A stretch of 64,000 nucleotides of DNA from Spirochaetales bacterium (GCA_028533045.1 JAQQAP010000002.1:1-64000), one strand, 5' to 3'. Positions 45,201 to 53,443 are shown, counted from the first letter of the stretch. Program-made: numbers and translations. Notes: generated by a model from the letters alone, not told the origin.

Positions 45201-45421
45201 ACAAATCCTTTATTGATGAGATTCCCGGAGAGAAAAAGACATCGGCCATTATGAAAAACATTATTGATCTGGGCCACACCCTGGGCATGGAAATTGTGGC
45301 GGAAGGTGTGGAAGAGAAAAGTCAGGCCGATTTCCTTGCCGCCCAGGGGTGTGACTATATTCAGGGCTACTATTTTTATAAGCCCATGCCTCTGGAACTG
45401 CTCCTGACGGAGCTTGACTAG
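42290..45421 (+). CDS. Cache-HAMP-PAS-GGDEF-EAL protein
   Basis: 1043 residues. A membrane helix (about 12-32), a periplasmic double Cache-type region (about 35-300) with GYFFVMDSLGKLQVHP and its repeat GYPFLIDEEGNILIHP, a second helix (about 305-328), HAMP, two PAS domains (about 390-490 and 495-610), GGDEF (about 620-780) and EAL (about 790-1040). GGDEF is RLGGDEF with an RGED inhibitory site. EAL keeps EALVRW and DDFGTGYSSYGY, so both activities are possible. The start is GTG 42290 with GGGGG upstream. Its TAG stop lies in a CTAG shared with the convergent gene. Confidence 0.85.
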   Translation: MLLKRFPIREKILISFMTLFTVVIFLSLAILGAAFYEERQDDLERELENVTLTLVEIVSLHIHHVAMNQLRGKSRGVLDVIDYYYREGKEVGLSDEEIKSRISSFLADHTIGESGYFFVMDSLGKLQVHPYAELEGESLIEYQFVRTQVKVREGYLEYEWQNPGESELRDKALFMSYFEPFDWIISASAYRNEFISFISTEDIRVSLETIPVGNGGYPFLIDEEGNILIHPFLEEENVYDLEREKVDASFLAEIPRNLNGEISYKWDDEGTGRIVNKVLLYRHMPELGWILGTAVDLKSYTAVLDTFYLIAFFMFFTALVVYYLISRRLSGLLVQPLMDMVDFINKKSTDDLGERIQFEGQDEFSLLGRGINNFLDDIEEETNNRLIAEEENRILAQFTNGNPYPVMRVDGKGNILYVNKASIALMKYWGIAFHTRLPEDLVEMIAQLGADFSDFEYHIKNRTYNIICSYYEFQESYYLLIADITVRKEDEYLLLMSESVFSHTMEGIVITNPDGTIIRVNPAFTQITGFKEKEVLGGNPRLLKSDHHNGEFYQQLWDSLEKHGTWSGEIWNRRRSGEAYPEWLTINSICDDKGKLIHYVGIFKDISDLKESEKKLRHQVSHDALTGLPNRILFEDRLNRALARAHRGNLPLAVLFLDMDNFKNINDTLGHQAGDDFLKIIAERLLLSCRGEDTVARLGGDEFVVLIPEITEQHNIIEITTRIQDTLGQPVLLSTHELHPSVSIGVTLFPEDGDSPHLLMKNADLAMYKAKDMGKGTYSLFNKEMNRQVKKRLELENQLKKSLQRGEMSLVYQPKVSIPSGKIMGLEALVRWNSELMGAISPAEFIPLAEETGFIHTLGDWVLERALKDLITINRRSSRPLEMAVNLSPRQFRDAKLIDRTEAILSGSGIEPSLLNFEVTEHAAMEETQESLAIMSRLRQLGVRLSIDDFGTGYSSYGYLKQFDMNCLKIDKSFIDEIPGEKKTSAIMKNIIDLGHTLGMEIVAEGVEEKSQADFLAAQGCDYIQGYYFYKPMPLELLLTELD

Positions 45422-46248
45422 GCGCTCTTTTTTAGAGGAAACGCCCTGCTTCTTACTTGCTGTCTTCTAAAATGGTAGAAGAGGTAAGGGAGATGAAGTC
45501 CCAGGTTGGCAATCCCCCACCAGAAGACAACCTGCTGATTGGCAAAACGGGTAGAATCCATGAGGGGGGTGAATATATCGTAGGTGGATCGTATGAGAAT
45601 GTGAATGGCCAGAGTATAAACCCGGGCTGTGATGTAGAGCTCGGGACGTTTTTTCAGGAGCGGGTAGAGCTCGGCTGCCAGAAGAATACAAAGAGAGCTT
45701 GCCGCATAGCCGGGGTTCTCCCCGAATACAAAGCAGATATTCCAGGTGGTGTAGAGGAAATTCCACATGAGGTCGGTCCGGGCAATGAGGTCGCCCCGAT
45801 CTTCAGAAAATTCCCAGCCCCTCCATGAGGTTCGTCTTGATTTAAAAAGGGGCATGGTCACTATGAGGATAAAACCGGAAACCCCGTTAAACCAGTTCCC
45901 CAGTGAGAGATCTTTGAGGGAGGCTTCGAGAATATTCAGTCCCAAAATAGCATAGAGAGACCAGAGAACCCAATCTTTGTTATAGAACTGCCACTTCTCC
46001 TTGCTCTTTCCCAGACTGACGATTCGGCCGGGGCCCACAATGAGAGCTGTGGGAATAATGACGGAGAGGGTTTTTGCCCATCGGAACCATCCGTGCAGCT
46101 GGGTAGGCCAAAGAGGGAAGGTAAAAATGGCGGCTATCCAGAACCAAAGGGCAAAACGGGAATGTTTACGCATAAAATCTACGGCAAACATGAGAACTAT
46201 TACATATAAACTCATCGAAAGGGCATACTGCCAGGCGGGAATATTCAT
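45418..46248 (-). CDS. Multi-pass membrane protein, unknown
   Basis: 276 residues with about seven to eight hydrophobic helices, rich in Trp and Phe. The longest loop carries SRRTSWRGWEFSEDRGD. No family is recognised with confidence. A TTGACT (46284-46279), an 18-bp spacer and an extended TGCTAAAGT (TAAAGT at 46260-46255) end 6 nt before the ATG, so it appears leaderless. It converges on the Cache-GGDEF-EAL gene with stop codons overlapping in CTAG. Confidence 0.65.
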   Translation of the reverse strand: MNIPAWQYALSMSLYVIVLMFAVDFMRKHSRFALWFWIAAIFTFPLWPTQLHGWFRWAKTLSVIIPTALIVGPGRIVSLGKSKEKWQFYNKDWVLWSLYAILGLNILEASLKDLSLGNWFNGVSGFILIVTMPLFKSRRTSWRGWEFSEDRGDLIARTDLMWNFLYTTWNICFVFGENPGYAASSLCILLAAELYPLLKKRPELYITARVYTLAIHILIRSTYDIFTPLMDSTRFANQQVVFWWGIANLGLHLPYLFYHFRRQQVRSRAFPLKKSA

Positions 46249-46254
46249 AAATCA

Positions 46255-46284
46255 ACTTTAGCATTTATTCCATAAACAAGTCAA
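46255..46284 (-). promoter_or_regulatory. Promoter of membrane protein gene, leaderless
   Basis: On the minus strand, TTGACT, an 18-bp spacer and TAAAGT with TGC before it. The gap to the ATG is 6 nt. It stands back to back with the promoter at 46293-46321. Confidence 0.5.
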
Positions 46285-46292
46285 AGAGTCGC

Positions 46293-46321
46293 TTGAAAGG
46301 ATGATGTTTCTTGGGTATTAA
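46293..46321 (+). promoter_or_regulatory. Promoter of phosphatase-like gene, leaderless
   Basis: TTGAAA (46293-46298), a 17-bp spacer and TATTAA (46316-46321). The ATG at 46329 follows 7 nt later. An in-frame TTG at 46311 would lie inside the promoter. Confidence 0.5.
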
Positions 46322-46328
46322 TCACTTT

Positions 46329-47246
46329 ATGGACAAACTGATTTTCTTCTTTATCGACGGTATCGGCCTGGCTCCCCCTTCGGAAGACAACCGGATTTCC
46401 CGGCTTTTTGAGCGGGAAACAGAAGGGCGAGGACTGCTTCCCGTTGAGGGGATTCATGAATCGGAAAAGTCTCTGCTGCTGCCTCTCGATGCCTGCCTGG
46501 GGGTCGAAGGCATCCCCCAGTCGGCCACAGGCCAAACCACTCTTTTTACCGGAGTTAATGCCCCCCGCCATTTGGGGTATCATTTAACCGCTTTTCCCAA
46601 TGAGCCTTTGCTGCCCCTTTTTGAAGAGCAAAGCATTATGAAAAAGCTGGCCGATCGGGGGATTCCGGTCACATCCCTCAATATGTATTCCCGGGAGTTT
46701 TTTGAACAGCGGGAAGGGGCGGAAAGAAACCGTTTCCCCGCCTCTACTTTGACCATAAAAGCCTCTTCCGTTCCCTTTCGCATGATAGAAGACTACCGGC
46801 GGGGAAAAGCGGTCTTTGCCGATATCACCAATGAACTGATCCGCAAGCGAGGCTATGATATAGAACTTATTTCCCCTCAAGAGGCCGCCCGGAATACCCT
46901 CTCCGTAATGGAAGAGGCGGATTTTCTCTTTTTTGAGTATTTTATGACCGATCACTATGGGCACCGTAAAAACGGCCCCGCCCTGGATCGCTGCGTGGAT
47001 GTGATTAACGGCTATGTGAGCGCCCTGGTGGAAAGAATGGATCTGAGCCGGGAAGCGATTCTCATTGTGAGTGACCACGGGAACAGTGAAGATATAAGCA
47101 CCGCGAATCATACGCTTAACCCCGTTCCCGGTCTCCTCATCGGGGGATCGGAGAAAAACCGTGAGAGATTTACCAGCTGCCGGGATCTCACGGATATTTC
47201 GCCCTTTATGGAAGACTATTTTGAGGGGCGCACTCCTCCCGTCTGA
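46329..47246 (+). CDS. Alkaline phosphatase-superfamily metalloenzyme
   Basis: 305 residues, related to cofactor-independent phosphoglycerate mutase and phosphopentomutase. Visible parts: the metal-binding start FFIDGIGLA, the nucleophile region SATGQTTLFTG (Thr or Ser), and the C-terminal SDHGNSEDISTANHT, which supplies Asp and His metal ligands. Together these are enough for a two-metal phosphoryl-transfer site. The insert is short, so it is not a full iPGM, and the substrate is unknown. The start is ATG 46329 on promoter grounds. It overlaps the convergent MATE gene by 41 bp. Confidence 0.75.
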   Translation: MDKLIFFFIDGIGLAPPSEDNRISRLFERETEGRGLLPVEGIHESEKSLLLPLDACLGVEGIPQSATGQTTLFTGVNAPRHLGYHLTAFPNEPLLPLFEEQSIMKKLADRGIPVTSLNMYSREFFEQREGAERNRFPASTLTIKASSVPFRMIEDYRRGKAVFADITNELIRKRGYDIELISPQEAARNTLSVMEEADFLFFEYFMTDHYGHRKNGPALDRCVDVINGYVSALVERMDLSREAILIVSDHGNSEDISTANHTLNPVPGLLIGGSEKNRERFTSCRDLTDISPFMEDYFEGRTPPV

Positions 47247-48570
47247 GGCGAAACATCTTTCTTGTCCAGAAGAGGGTTATGAGGGCGGCGGACCAGTTGA
47301 TGGGTATGAGTCCTATCCATACGCCTTTCTCCTCCAGCCCCAGGCCAAAGCAGAAGAGAGAGAAAATGACAGCCGGGGCCAATACCTGCCGATATATCCC
47401 CATATACATAATCATGGCCGGTTTCTTGAGCCCCTGGAGGAGGGAGTTGCTCTGGAAAAGGAGAATATAGCTGTAAAAGGTGATTCCCTGGAAAAGAAGA
47501 TAGTCATATCCCATCTCTATGACTTCGGCGGTCTCCGTAAATAACCCCAGGAGAAATTTTCCAAAAATAAGGATGAGGGGAAAGGCAATTATCATAACCA
47601 GGGCTCCCCCCTTTAGGGAGAGCTTAAAGGTGTCCCGTACCCGGTCCATTTTTCCCGCTCCATTATTCTGGCCCGCCATAGCGGCCAGGGCCGTATTAAG
47701 ACCGGAAGCAAGCACCAGGGCAATCTGTTCCAGGCGAACCGCTGCCCCGTAAGCAGCCACGGGGTAGGAGCCGAAGGCGGCGATAAACCAGGTGATGACA
47801 AAGGTGCCCAGAGCCATGGTCAGGTAGTTAGCAGAAGCCGGTAGGGATTGCCCCAGTATTTCCCAAGCCCATTTTTTTTGGGGAATGAAGTCTTTGATTC
47901 TCAGGCCGCTTAAGCCTTTTGTCCGGTTGAGGCGGGATATCATATAGAAAAGGGTGAAACACTGAATTATTACGGTAGCCAGTGCGACTCCCGCTTCCTT
48001 CATATCAAGGACATAGATGAAAAAGGGATCGAGCCCAATATTTAAAAGAAAACCGCCCATGAGGGCGTTGCGAAAGGTTTTGGTATCTCCCCGGGCTGTC
48101 AGTCCCGCTCCGGCTACGGGTGTCAGATTCATGAGAGGCATTCCCAAAACAATTATTCTTCCGTAGGCTACTGCCCCGCTTAGGACTTCCCCTTCGCTGT
48201 TGAGAAGCTGGAAAAGAGGTTCCAGGAGGTTCGAGAGAATCCCCGCTGCGATAAAAGTCAGTATAACCGTTAGAGTTAGCGACTGGCTGTGATACTTCTT
48301 AGCCTGTTCTTTTTCTCCCGCTCCCAAGGCGTTGGCAATAAGAGAGCCGGCAGCGCTGGTAAAACCGACCCCCAGGGACATGACCAGTAAATAGAGGGGG
48401 AAGTTTAGGGAGAGGGCCGCCAAAGAGTCTGTGGAAAGACGTCCCGCCCAGAAGGTATCCACCACGTTGTACATGGTGTTGAAAAAGAAACCGGTGCTGG
48501 CGGGAATGGCCAGATTTATCATGTGCTGGCCCAGGGAGCCGCAGGTCAGGTCTGAGGAGGCGGATCTCAT
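47206..48570 (-). CDS. MATE-family efflux transporter
   Basis: 454 residues with twelve membrane helices in two similar halves, typical of MATE exporters that use Na+ or H+ to expel drugs or metabolites. The first half starts INLAIPASTGFFFNTMYNVVDTFW and has GAGEKEQAKKY. The substrate is unknown. It begins inside the upstream MFS gene (4-nt ATGA overlap), so the two transporters and the hydrolase before them form one unit. The last 41 bp are antisense to the end of the phosphatase-like gene. Confidence 0.85.
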   Translation of the reverse strand: MRSASSDLTCGSLGQHMINLAIPASTGFFFNTMYNVVDTFWAGRLSTDSLAALSLNFPLYLLVMSLGVGFTSAAGSLIANALGAGEKEQAKKYHSQSLTLTVILTFIAAGILSNLLEPLFQLLNSEGEVLSGAVAYGRIIVLGMPLMNLTPVAGAGLTARGDTKTFRNALMGGFLLNIGLDPFFIYVLDMKEAGVALATVIIQCFTLFYMISRLNRTKGLSGLRIKDFIPQKKWAWEILGQSLPASANYLTMALGTFVITWFIAAFGSYPVAAYGAAVRLEQIALVLASGLNTALAAMAGQNNGAGKMDRVRDTFKLSLKGGALVMIIAFPLILIFGKFLLGLFTETAEVIEMGYDYLLFQGITFYSYILLFQSNSLLQGLKKPAMIMYMGIYRQVLAPAVIFSLFCFGLGLEEKGVWIGLIPINWSAALITLFWTRKMFRLRREECAPQNSLP

Positions 48571-49943
48571 GGGGCGGTGGGGGCCTCTTCCTGTTCCAAA
48601 AGAGTCATGATGCGTTTCTCATTGTAACGGGAGAAGAGCAGCAGCCCAAGGATCAGGAATAAAATGGCCGTCCAGGTGGTCAGACGGATGCCCCCTTCGG
48701 TGGGACTTCCTCCTTTTTCACCGCCCAGATGAGAGATAAGGGGGAATATCAATAGAGTGATCGAGGCGCCCATTTTACTCATAAAGGTGCGGGCTCCAAA
48801 GAAGACGGCCGCCTTGAAATTGCCCGTTTCCTGTCCGTCAGCCTCGGCAATATCGGCCACGATGGCATTGGGAAGAATCCCGAAGATGGCCAGGGGAAGG
48901 GCGGACAATACGGCGACAATCAGGGCCTGAACCATGGGGGGCAGGGGAAGCTTTCCCCAAAAGGATACGATAACCCAGCTTACGATAAAAAGTATAAACG
49001 CGGCGCTAAGAAGTTTCTTTTTTCCCACTTTTTTTGCTGCCAGACTTACCGGTACATAGAAGAGAAAACTCAGGATAAAGAGAATTGACATGATGAGGGT
49101 CGCATTTTCTTTGGGAAGTCCCAAGAGCTGAATGACATAGAAGCTGATTCCCGTCTGGATAAAGGTGAGGGCCAGGAAGTAGGTAAGATCGGAGAGGGTA
49201 AAGAAGAGAAAATCCCGATTCCCAAAAGCGCTCAGGACGGCTTTAAAAGAGCCTTCTTCGGAGTGATGCTTCTCGCAGTAACGGTTTTCGTCAATGAAAA
49301 TGACAGGAAGGTACATGAGGAGAGCCGAGATCAGGGCGAATATGCCAAGAACTGTCTGAAAAGCCCGAACCGGAGCCAGTCCGGCCCCTTCCAGTATCCC
49401 CTGGAAAGCGTAAGAGCCGTTACCCATCATAAATCCCAGGGCCCAGGTTACGGATATCATGGTGCTAAGTTCCAGCCTTTCGTCGGGACTGTGCCCCAGT
49501 TCGCTCATTAGGGCAAAGAAGGGGGTCACGTACATGGTCATAAAGAGGTAGAAGAGAAAGGTGAGTACAAAGAGCCACAGGGTATTGAGGGAGGCTGAAC
49601 TGCTTGGGGGCAGAAAAATCAGCAGGGATAGAAGGGCGAAGGGGAGGGCTCCCAGAGCCATGTAGGTTCTTCTCCGGCCCAAAGAGGATTGGCTTCTGTC
49701 GGAAAGTCCGGCGATAAGCGGGTCGGTAATACCATCGAAAACCCGGCTCAAAGCGGCGATTATTCCCAATACGGCGGCCGATCCCAGGTAAACGGGGAAC
49801 ATTCGTCCCCCTTCGTCGTTGGAGTTGGAATCGTAGAAGTAGTAAAGGAGATTCATGACTCCGAAGGACCCCAGGGACCATCCCAATTGTCCCAGAGCAT
49901 AGAGTATTTTTTTTCCGTAGGGGAGGGTTTCTATCTGCTTCAT
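48567..49943 (-). CDS. GPH/MFS sugar:cation symporter-like protein
   Basis: 458 residues with twelve membrane helices. The loop DGITDPLIAGLSDRSQSSLGRRRTY after the second helix is the hallmark of the glycoside-pentoside-hexuronide symporter family (MelB type). It likely takes up a sugar or glycoside, though some relatives carry other solutes. It lies 3 nt after the hydrolase gene. Confidence 0.85.
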   Translation of the reverse strand: MKQIETLPYGKKILYALGQLGWSLGSFGVMNLLYYFYDSNSNDEGGRMFPVYLGSAAVLGIIAALSRVFDGITDPLIAGLSDRSQSSLGRRRTYMALGALPFALLSLLIFLPPSSSASLNTLWLFVLTFLFYLFMTMYVTPFFALMSELGHSPDERLELSTMISVTWALGFMMGNGSYAFQGILEGAGLAPVRAFQTVLGIFALISALLMYLPVIFIDENRYCEKHHSEEGSFKAVLSAFGNRDFLFFTLSDLTYFLALTFIQTGISFYVIQLLGLPKENATLIMSILFILSFLFYVPVSLAAKKVGKKKLLSAAFILFIVSWVIVSFWGKLPLPPMVQALIVAVLSALPLAIFGILPNAIVADIAEADGQETGNFKAAVFFGARTFMSKMGASITLLIFPLISHLGGEKGGSPTEGGIRLTTWTAILFLILGLLLFSRYNEKRIMTLLEQEEAPTAP

Positions 49944-49946
49944 ATT

Positions 49947-50711
49947 CTACTCCTTTTCTTCCAGCCATTGGGCAATGCTTTGATTGACCAAGTCCTTCTC
50001 ACATCCCGTTACCAGGACATGATGGCTCTCTTTTAAAATGATTTCTTTAACAGGACAAGCCGGATTTAGTCTGTCCTTTATTATCTTACTCGCCCTTAGC
50101 GGCACGGAGGCGTCCTTTTCGGATAACATGAGGAGAAGCGGCCGGGAAATCTTTTTTATTTCCCTTAGGGCTATCTTTTGAAGTTTTCTGAGTTCCGCCA
50201 GCTGGGCGGGGATGTCTACGGTCCAATATTCCGGCCCGAGTATCTTTCGGTCTTTTGAATCGTCTTTCTCCTCTTTCCATTCCGATTTTATCCGGGGGAT
50301 GAAGAAGCGCAGGAGAGGGGTGAGGTAAAACAGTCTGTTGCAGGCTGCCATGGCCGGGGCCAGTAATACGGTTCGTTCCGGTTTATAGCGGGCCGCCAGA
50401 ATCAAGGCTAGAACGCCCCCCATGGAAAGCCCTACGAGGGAGACTCCCTCATGGGCGGCCCGGAGGTCCCGGTAGCACTCCTCCACATGGCGCAGCCAGT
50501 CCCGTGCCCCGGTTTTTTGAAAGTCTTTCCGGTTGGTGCCGTGCCCCGGCAGGCGCGGGATTAATACGGTATAACCGAGTTGGTTCAGTTTTTCTCCCAG
50601 GGGATAAAATTCCCCGGGATAACCGGTAAATCCGTGAATAATCAGAACGGCTTTGTTATGGGAGCCTTTCAGGTAGAGAGGAAGGGCTTCTTTGACAACG
50701 ATTGTTTCCAT
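49947..50711 (-). CDS. Alpha/beta hydrolase (carboxylesterase-like)
   Basis: 254 residues, alpha/beta fold with the oxyanion stretch IIHGFTGYPGEF, the nucleophile elbow GLSMGG (Ser), an acid in LSEKDASVP, and the catalytic His in ESHHVLVTG. It resembles Est30-type carboxylesterases and monoglyceride lipases. It is cytoplasmic. It is first of a three-gene unit with two transporters, so it may act on a solute that one of them imports (inference). AAAGGGAAC lies upstream of the ATG. Confidence 0.8.
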   Translation of the reverse strand: METIVVKEALPLYLKGSHNKAVLIIHGFTGYPGEFYPLGEKLNQLGYTVLIPRLPGHGTNRKDFQKTGARDWLRHVEECYRDLRAAHEGVSLVGLSMGGVLALILAARYKPERTVLLAPAMAACNRLFYLTPLLRFFIPRIKSEWKEEKDDSKDRKILGPEYWTVDIPAQLAELRKLQKIALREIKKISRPLLLMLSEKDASVPLRASKIIKDRLNPACPVKEIILKESHHVLVTGCEKDLVNQSIAQWLEEKE

Positions 50712-50784
50712 CCGGTATGTTCCCTTTTATAAAATTATACCCGGTGATGGTCCCACAGATTTGATTTCTTGTCAAATTATTTCT

Positions 50785-51444
50785 CTACTCTACGGGAAAA
50801 CCTCCCCGGACCCAATTCCCGTAACCGTAGCGCAGGTTGTAAATACGGGTGAATCCGGCGTCAATCAGGATGCGGGAGGCCACTGTACTCCTGTTGCCGG
50901 AAGCGCAGTAGATAAGGATGTCCTTATCCTTGTAGGGCTCCAGTTTATCCAGATTTTCCGTAAGGACCTGAACCGGCAGGAGGCTCGCTCCCACCAGATG
51001 TCCCGCCCGGTACTCCCCTTCTGTACGCACATCAAGCACAAGCGGTTCGGTTTGATTAATAAAGGCCGCCGCTTCTTCTGCGGTGAATTCCGTATAATGG
51101 GCTTCGGTGAGTTCCACTACGGTTATGGTCCCTTGCCGTTCTCCCAGAGTAAAGGGGAAAACACCGGACTCTTTCATTTTTACGTAGGGTTTTTCCGAGG
51201 CCGGTTGGGGCAGACTGACTTCTATGTCCAGATCGGGCACGGAGAAGGTTTGGGGGCCGGCGGGCAATTCGAGGACAATGTAGTCGCCCCGGTAAACGGT
51301 GTACTCCAGGGGCTTATTGCCCGAATCAACGGCCAGATAACGGAGCCCTCCTTTGAGGGAGCCCGATATGTCGCTCTCTTCCTGGGCTGAGCAGGAGAGG
51401 AGAGTAAAGGTTAATATGATAAATAGAATGACGGCTTTTTTCAT
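50785..51444 (-). CDS. Rhodanese-domain lipoprotein
   Basis: 219 residues. A signal peptide ends at LLSC (Cys18), so it is a lipoprotein in the envelope. A domain of about 110 residues follows, then a rhodanese domain (about 125-219) with LDVRTEGEYRAGHL and the active-site loop CASGNRS, in which Cys would carry persulfide. The start ATG at 51444 follows GGAGG. The longer frame lacks a signal peptide. It probably transfers sulfane sulfur in the periplasm or at the surface. Confidence 0.8.
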   Translation of the reverse strand: MKKAVILFIILTFTLLSCSAQEESDISGSLKGGLRYLAVDSGNKPLEYTVYRGDYIVLELPAGPQTFSVPDLDIEVSLPQPASEKPYVKMKESGVFPFTLGERQGTITVVELTEAHYTEFTAEEAAAFINQTEPLVLDVRTEGEYRAGHLVGASLLPVQVLTENLDKLEPYKDKDILIYCASGNRSTVASRILIDAGFTRIYNLRYGYGNWVRGGFPVE

Positions 51445-51537
51445 AAGTGCCTCCTGTCTTATATATAAAAAATAATATACAAAGCCTCGTCTGTCCAGTA
51501 AAATCTTCTCTTTCCCCTCAATGTTAATATTTAACCC

Positions 51538-51566
51538 TTGCCCCAAAGCCCCCCTCCGACTATCAT
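51538..51566 (+). promoter_or_regulatory. Promoter of aquaporin gene, leaderless
   Basis: TTGCCC (51538-51543), a 17-bp spacer and TATCAT (51561-51566). The ATG at 51573 follows 6 nt later. Confidence 0.6.
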
Positions 51567-51572
51567 GGGTTT

Positions 51573-52250
51573 ATGAACAGAATCTTTTCAGAATTTATGG
51601 GAACTTTTTTCCTGGTTCTTTTTGGCTGCGGGGCCGCTGTAGTAAGTAATGTGACCGGGGCCTTTGGCCATCACGGAGTCGCAATTGCCTTTGGTCTTAT
51701 TGTTATGGTCCTTATTTACGCTGTGGGAAACATTTCCGGGGCCCATTTTAATCCGGCCGTTACCTTGGGATTTCTTATGGCCCGCCGTATTCCGGCCAGG
51801 GATGTTTTTGTCTATCTTCCCTCCCAGTTTTTGGGAGCCGTCGCCGCGTCTGTTGTGCTTCGTTTGGCCTTTCCCGAGCAGGCGAATATCGGGGCGACTC
51901 TTCCCGCCGGAACTCCGGGGCAGGCCTTTATTATAGAGGTGGTTCTTTCTGCTTTTCTTATGTTCATTATCCTGAACGTTTCGTCGGGGCATATGGAAAA
52001 GGGCATTATGGCCGGTGTGGCCGTAGGGGGGGCTGTGGCTCTCTGTGCTCTGGTGGGAGGCCCGCTTACGGGAGCCTCCATGAATCCGGCCCGTTCTTTG
52101 GGCCCGGCTCTCTTTTCTCCCGGCCTGGAACATCTCTGGATTTATCTGGTCGCACCCTGCGTGGGAACGGCGTTGGCCTCTCCCAGCTGCCGGTTTATTC
52201 AGCAGGGCGAATGCTGTACCGTCCAGAGCGAACTGGAGAAGAAGGGCTGA
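51573..52250 (+). CDS. Aquaporin/glycerol-facilitator family channel
   Basis: 225 residues with six membrane helices and two NPA half-helices: SGAHFNPAVTLGF and GASMNPARSLGPAL. The Arg of the selectivity filter follows the second NPA (NPAR). The sequence is closer to water channels (AqpZ group) than to glycerol facilitators, by the short loops. A Cys-containing tail (GECCTVQSELEKKG) is unusual. Confidence 0.85.
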   Translation: MNRIFSEFMGTFFLVLFGCGAAVVSNVTGAFGHHGVAIAFGLIVMVLIYAVGNISGAHFNPAVTLGFLMARRIPARDVFVYLPSQFLGAVAASVVLRLAFPEQANIGATLPAGTPGQAFIIEVVLSAFLMFIILNVSSGHMEKGIMAGVAVGGAVALCALVGGPLTGASMNPARSLGPALFSPGLEHLWIYLVAPCVGTALASPSCRFIQQGECCTVQSELEKKG

Positions 52251-52360
52251 AATTTGTTGTGAGGGGGCACGCCCGGAAAAAACGGCTTGTCCCGAAGCTG
52301 GTAATTTCCTAAAATTGCTCTACATTAGGGTAAACAAAATAGAATTAAGGAAGTAGATAA

Positions 52361-53443
52361 ATGGTAAAACACGTGGTCATCATGGCGGGGGGAGCGGGAA
52401 AACGGCTCTGGCCTGCCTCCAATAAGGAAACTCCCAAGCAGCTTTTGGAACTGAATAAGGGAAAATCCCTTCTCCACGGTACCCTTGAGCGGGCCTTTGC
52501 CCTGAATATGGAAGGGAAAGTTATTATTGTGACCCATCAGAGTCAGGTGGAAGGTTGTATTGAGGCTTGCAGGGATTTTAGTGACGAGCAGCGGGAGAAG
52601 GTAGTTGTTCTGGCCGAACCGATAGCCCGTAACACCGCTCCCGCCCTGGCTCTGGCTGCCCAGTGGATTAAGCATAATCACTCCGTCGACGATACGGTTC
52701 TTGTTTTGGCGGCGGACCATTTAATCTCACCGGTCGAGGCCTTTGTGGGTGATGTGGAAACCGCTTCCGTTCCCGCTTCGGAGGGCTTCCTCGTGACCTT
52801 TGGTATTATTCCCTCCTTTCCCTCCACCGGCTACGGCTATGTAGAGACGTCCGTGGGCGATGCGGCGGTGCGCGATGTGCTTTCCTTTAGGGAAAAACCG
52901 GACCGGTCCACGGCGGAGGAATTTCTTACCAAGGGAAATTATTTGTGGAATTCGGGTATGTTCGCCTACTCGGTCAAGACCTTTTTGGAGGAGCTGGAAA
53001 GCTCTTCTCCCGCTATTTTCGAGCCCTTTGCCACCCTGGACAAAAACTCTTTTCCCCTGGAACAGAAGAACGGGGTACATGTGCCTGCCAATCTTTCCGC
53101 CATTAGCGACGTGTACCATAAAACCGCCGCCGATTCGGTGGACTACGCAGTAATGGAAAAAAGCGGCCGGATTAAAGTGGTGCCCGCCACCATGGGATGG
53201 AACGATGTGGGCAGCTGGGATGTGATTGCCGAAGAATCGCTTACCCTGCCTTCCGATGTTCTCGGCGGGGACAGCGGGTCCAACTATGTTTACAGTGACC
53301 TTCCCGTGGCTCTTTGCGGTGTGGAAGATCTTATTGTTGTGGTAAAGAACGGTTCTGTCCTGATTTGTAAAAAAGGGGAGAGCCAGCTTGTCAAGAATGT
53401 GGTGGATTCCCTGAAAGATGAGGGACGGGACGAGCTTCTTTGA
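52361..53443 (+). CDS. manC: Mannose-1-phosphate guanylyltransferase
   Basis: 360 residues, nucleotidyltransferase without a C-terminal phosphomannose isomerase domain. The activating motif is GGAGKRLWPAS, the sugar-binding FREKPD and the stretch SGMFAYSVKTF follow. It makes GDP-mannose from GTP and mannose 1-phosphate for lipopolysaccharide or exopolysaccharide. The ATG follows AAGGAAG. Its stop overlaps the lptC start. The neighbourhood of lpt genes supports an envelope role. Confidence 0.8.
   Translation: MVKHVVIMAGGAGKRLWPASNKETPKQLLELNKGKSLLHGTLERAFALNMEGKVIIVTHQSQVEGCIEACRDFSDEQREKVVVLAEPIARNTAPALALAAQWIKHNHSVDDTVLVLAADHLISPVEAFVGDVETASVPASEGFLVTFGIIPSFPSTGYGYVETSVGDAAVRDVLSFREKPDRSTAEEFLTKGNYLWNSGMFAYSVKTFLEELESSSPAIFEPFATLDKNSFPLEQKNGVHVPANLSAISDVYHKTAADSVDYAVMEKSGRIKVVPATMGWNDVGSWDVIAEESLTLPSDVLGGDSGSNYVYSDLPVALCGVEDLIVVVKNGSVLICKKGESQLVKNVVDSLKDEGRDELL

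Noticed and set aside
50712..50784. TTGACA and TATAAT between rhodanese and hydrolase genes
   Set aside because: They are 29 bp apart, too far for one promoter, and the TTGACA forms part of a small inverted repeat.
52263..52293. Imperfect hairpin after the aquaporin gene
   Set aside because: Eight of ten stem pairs match, but no T-run follows on either strand, so I do not call a terminator.
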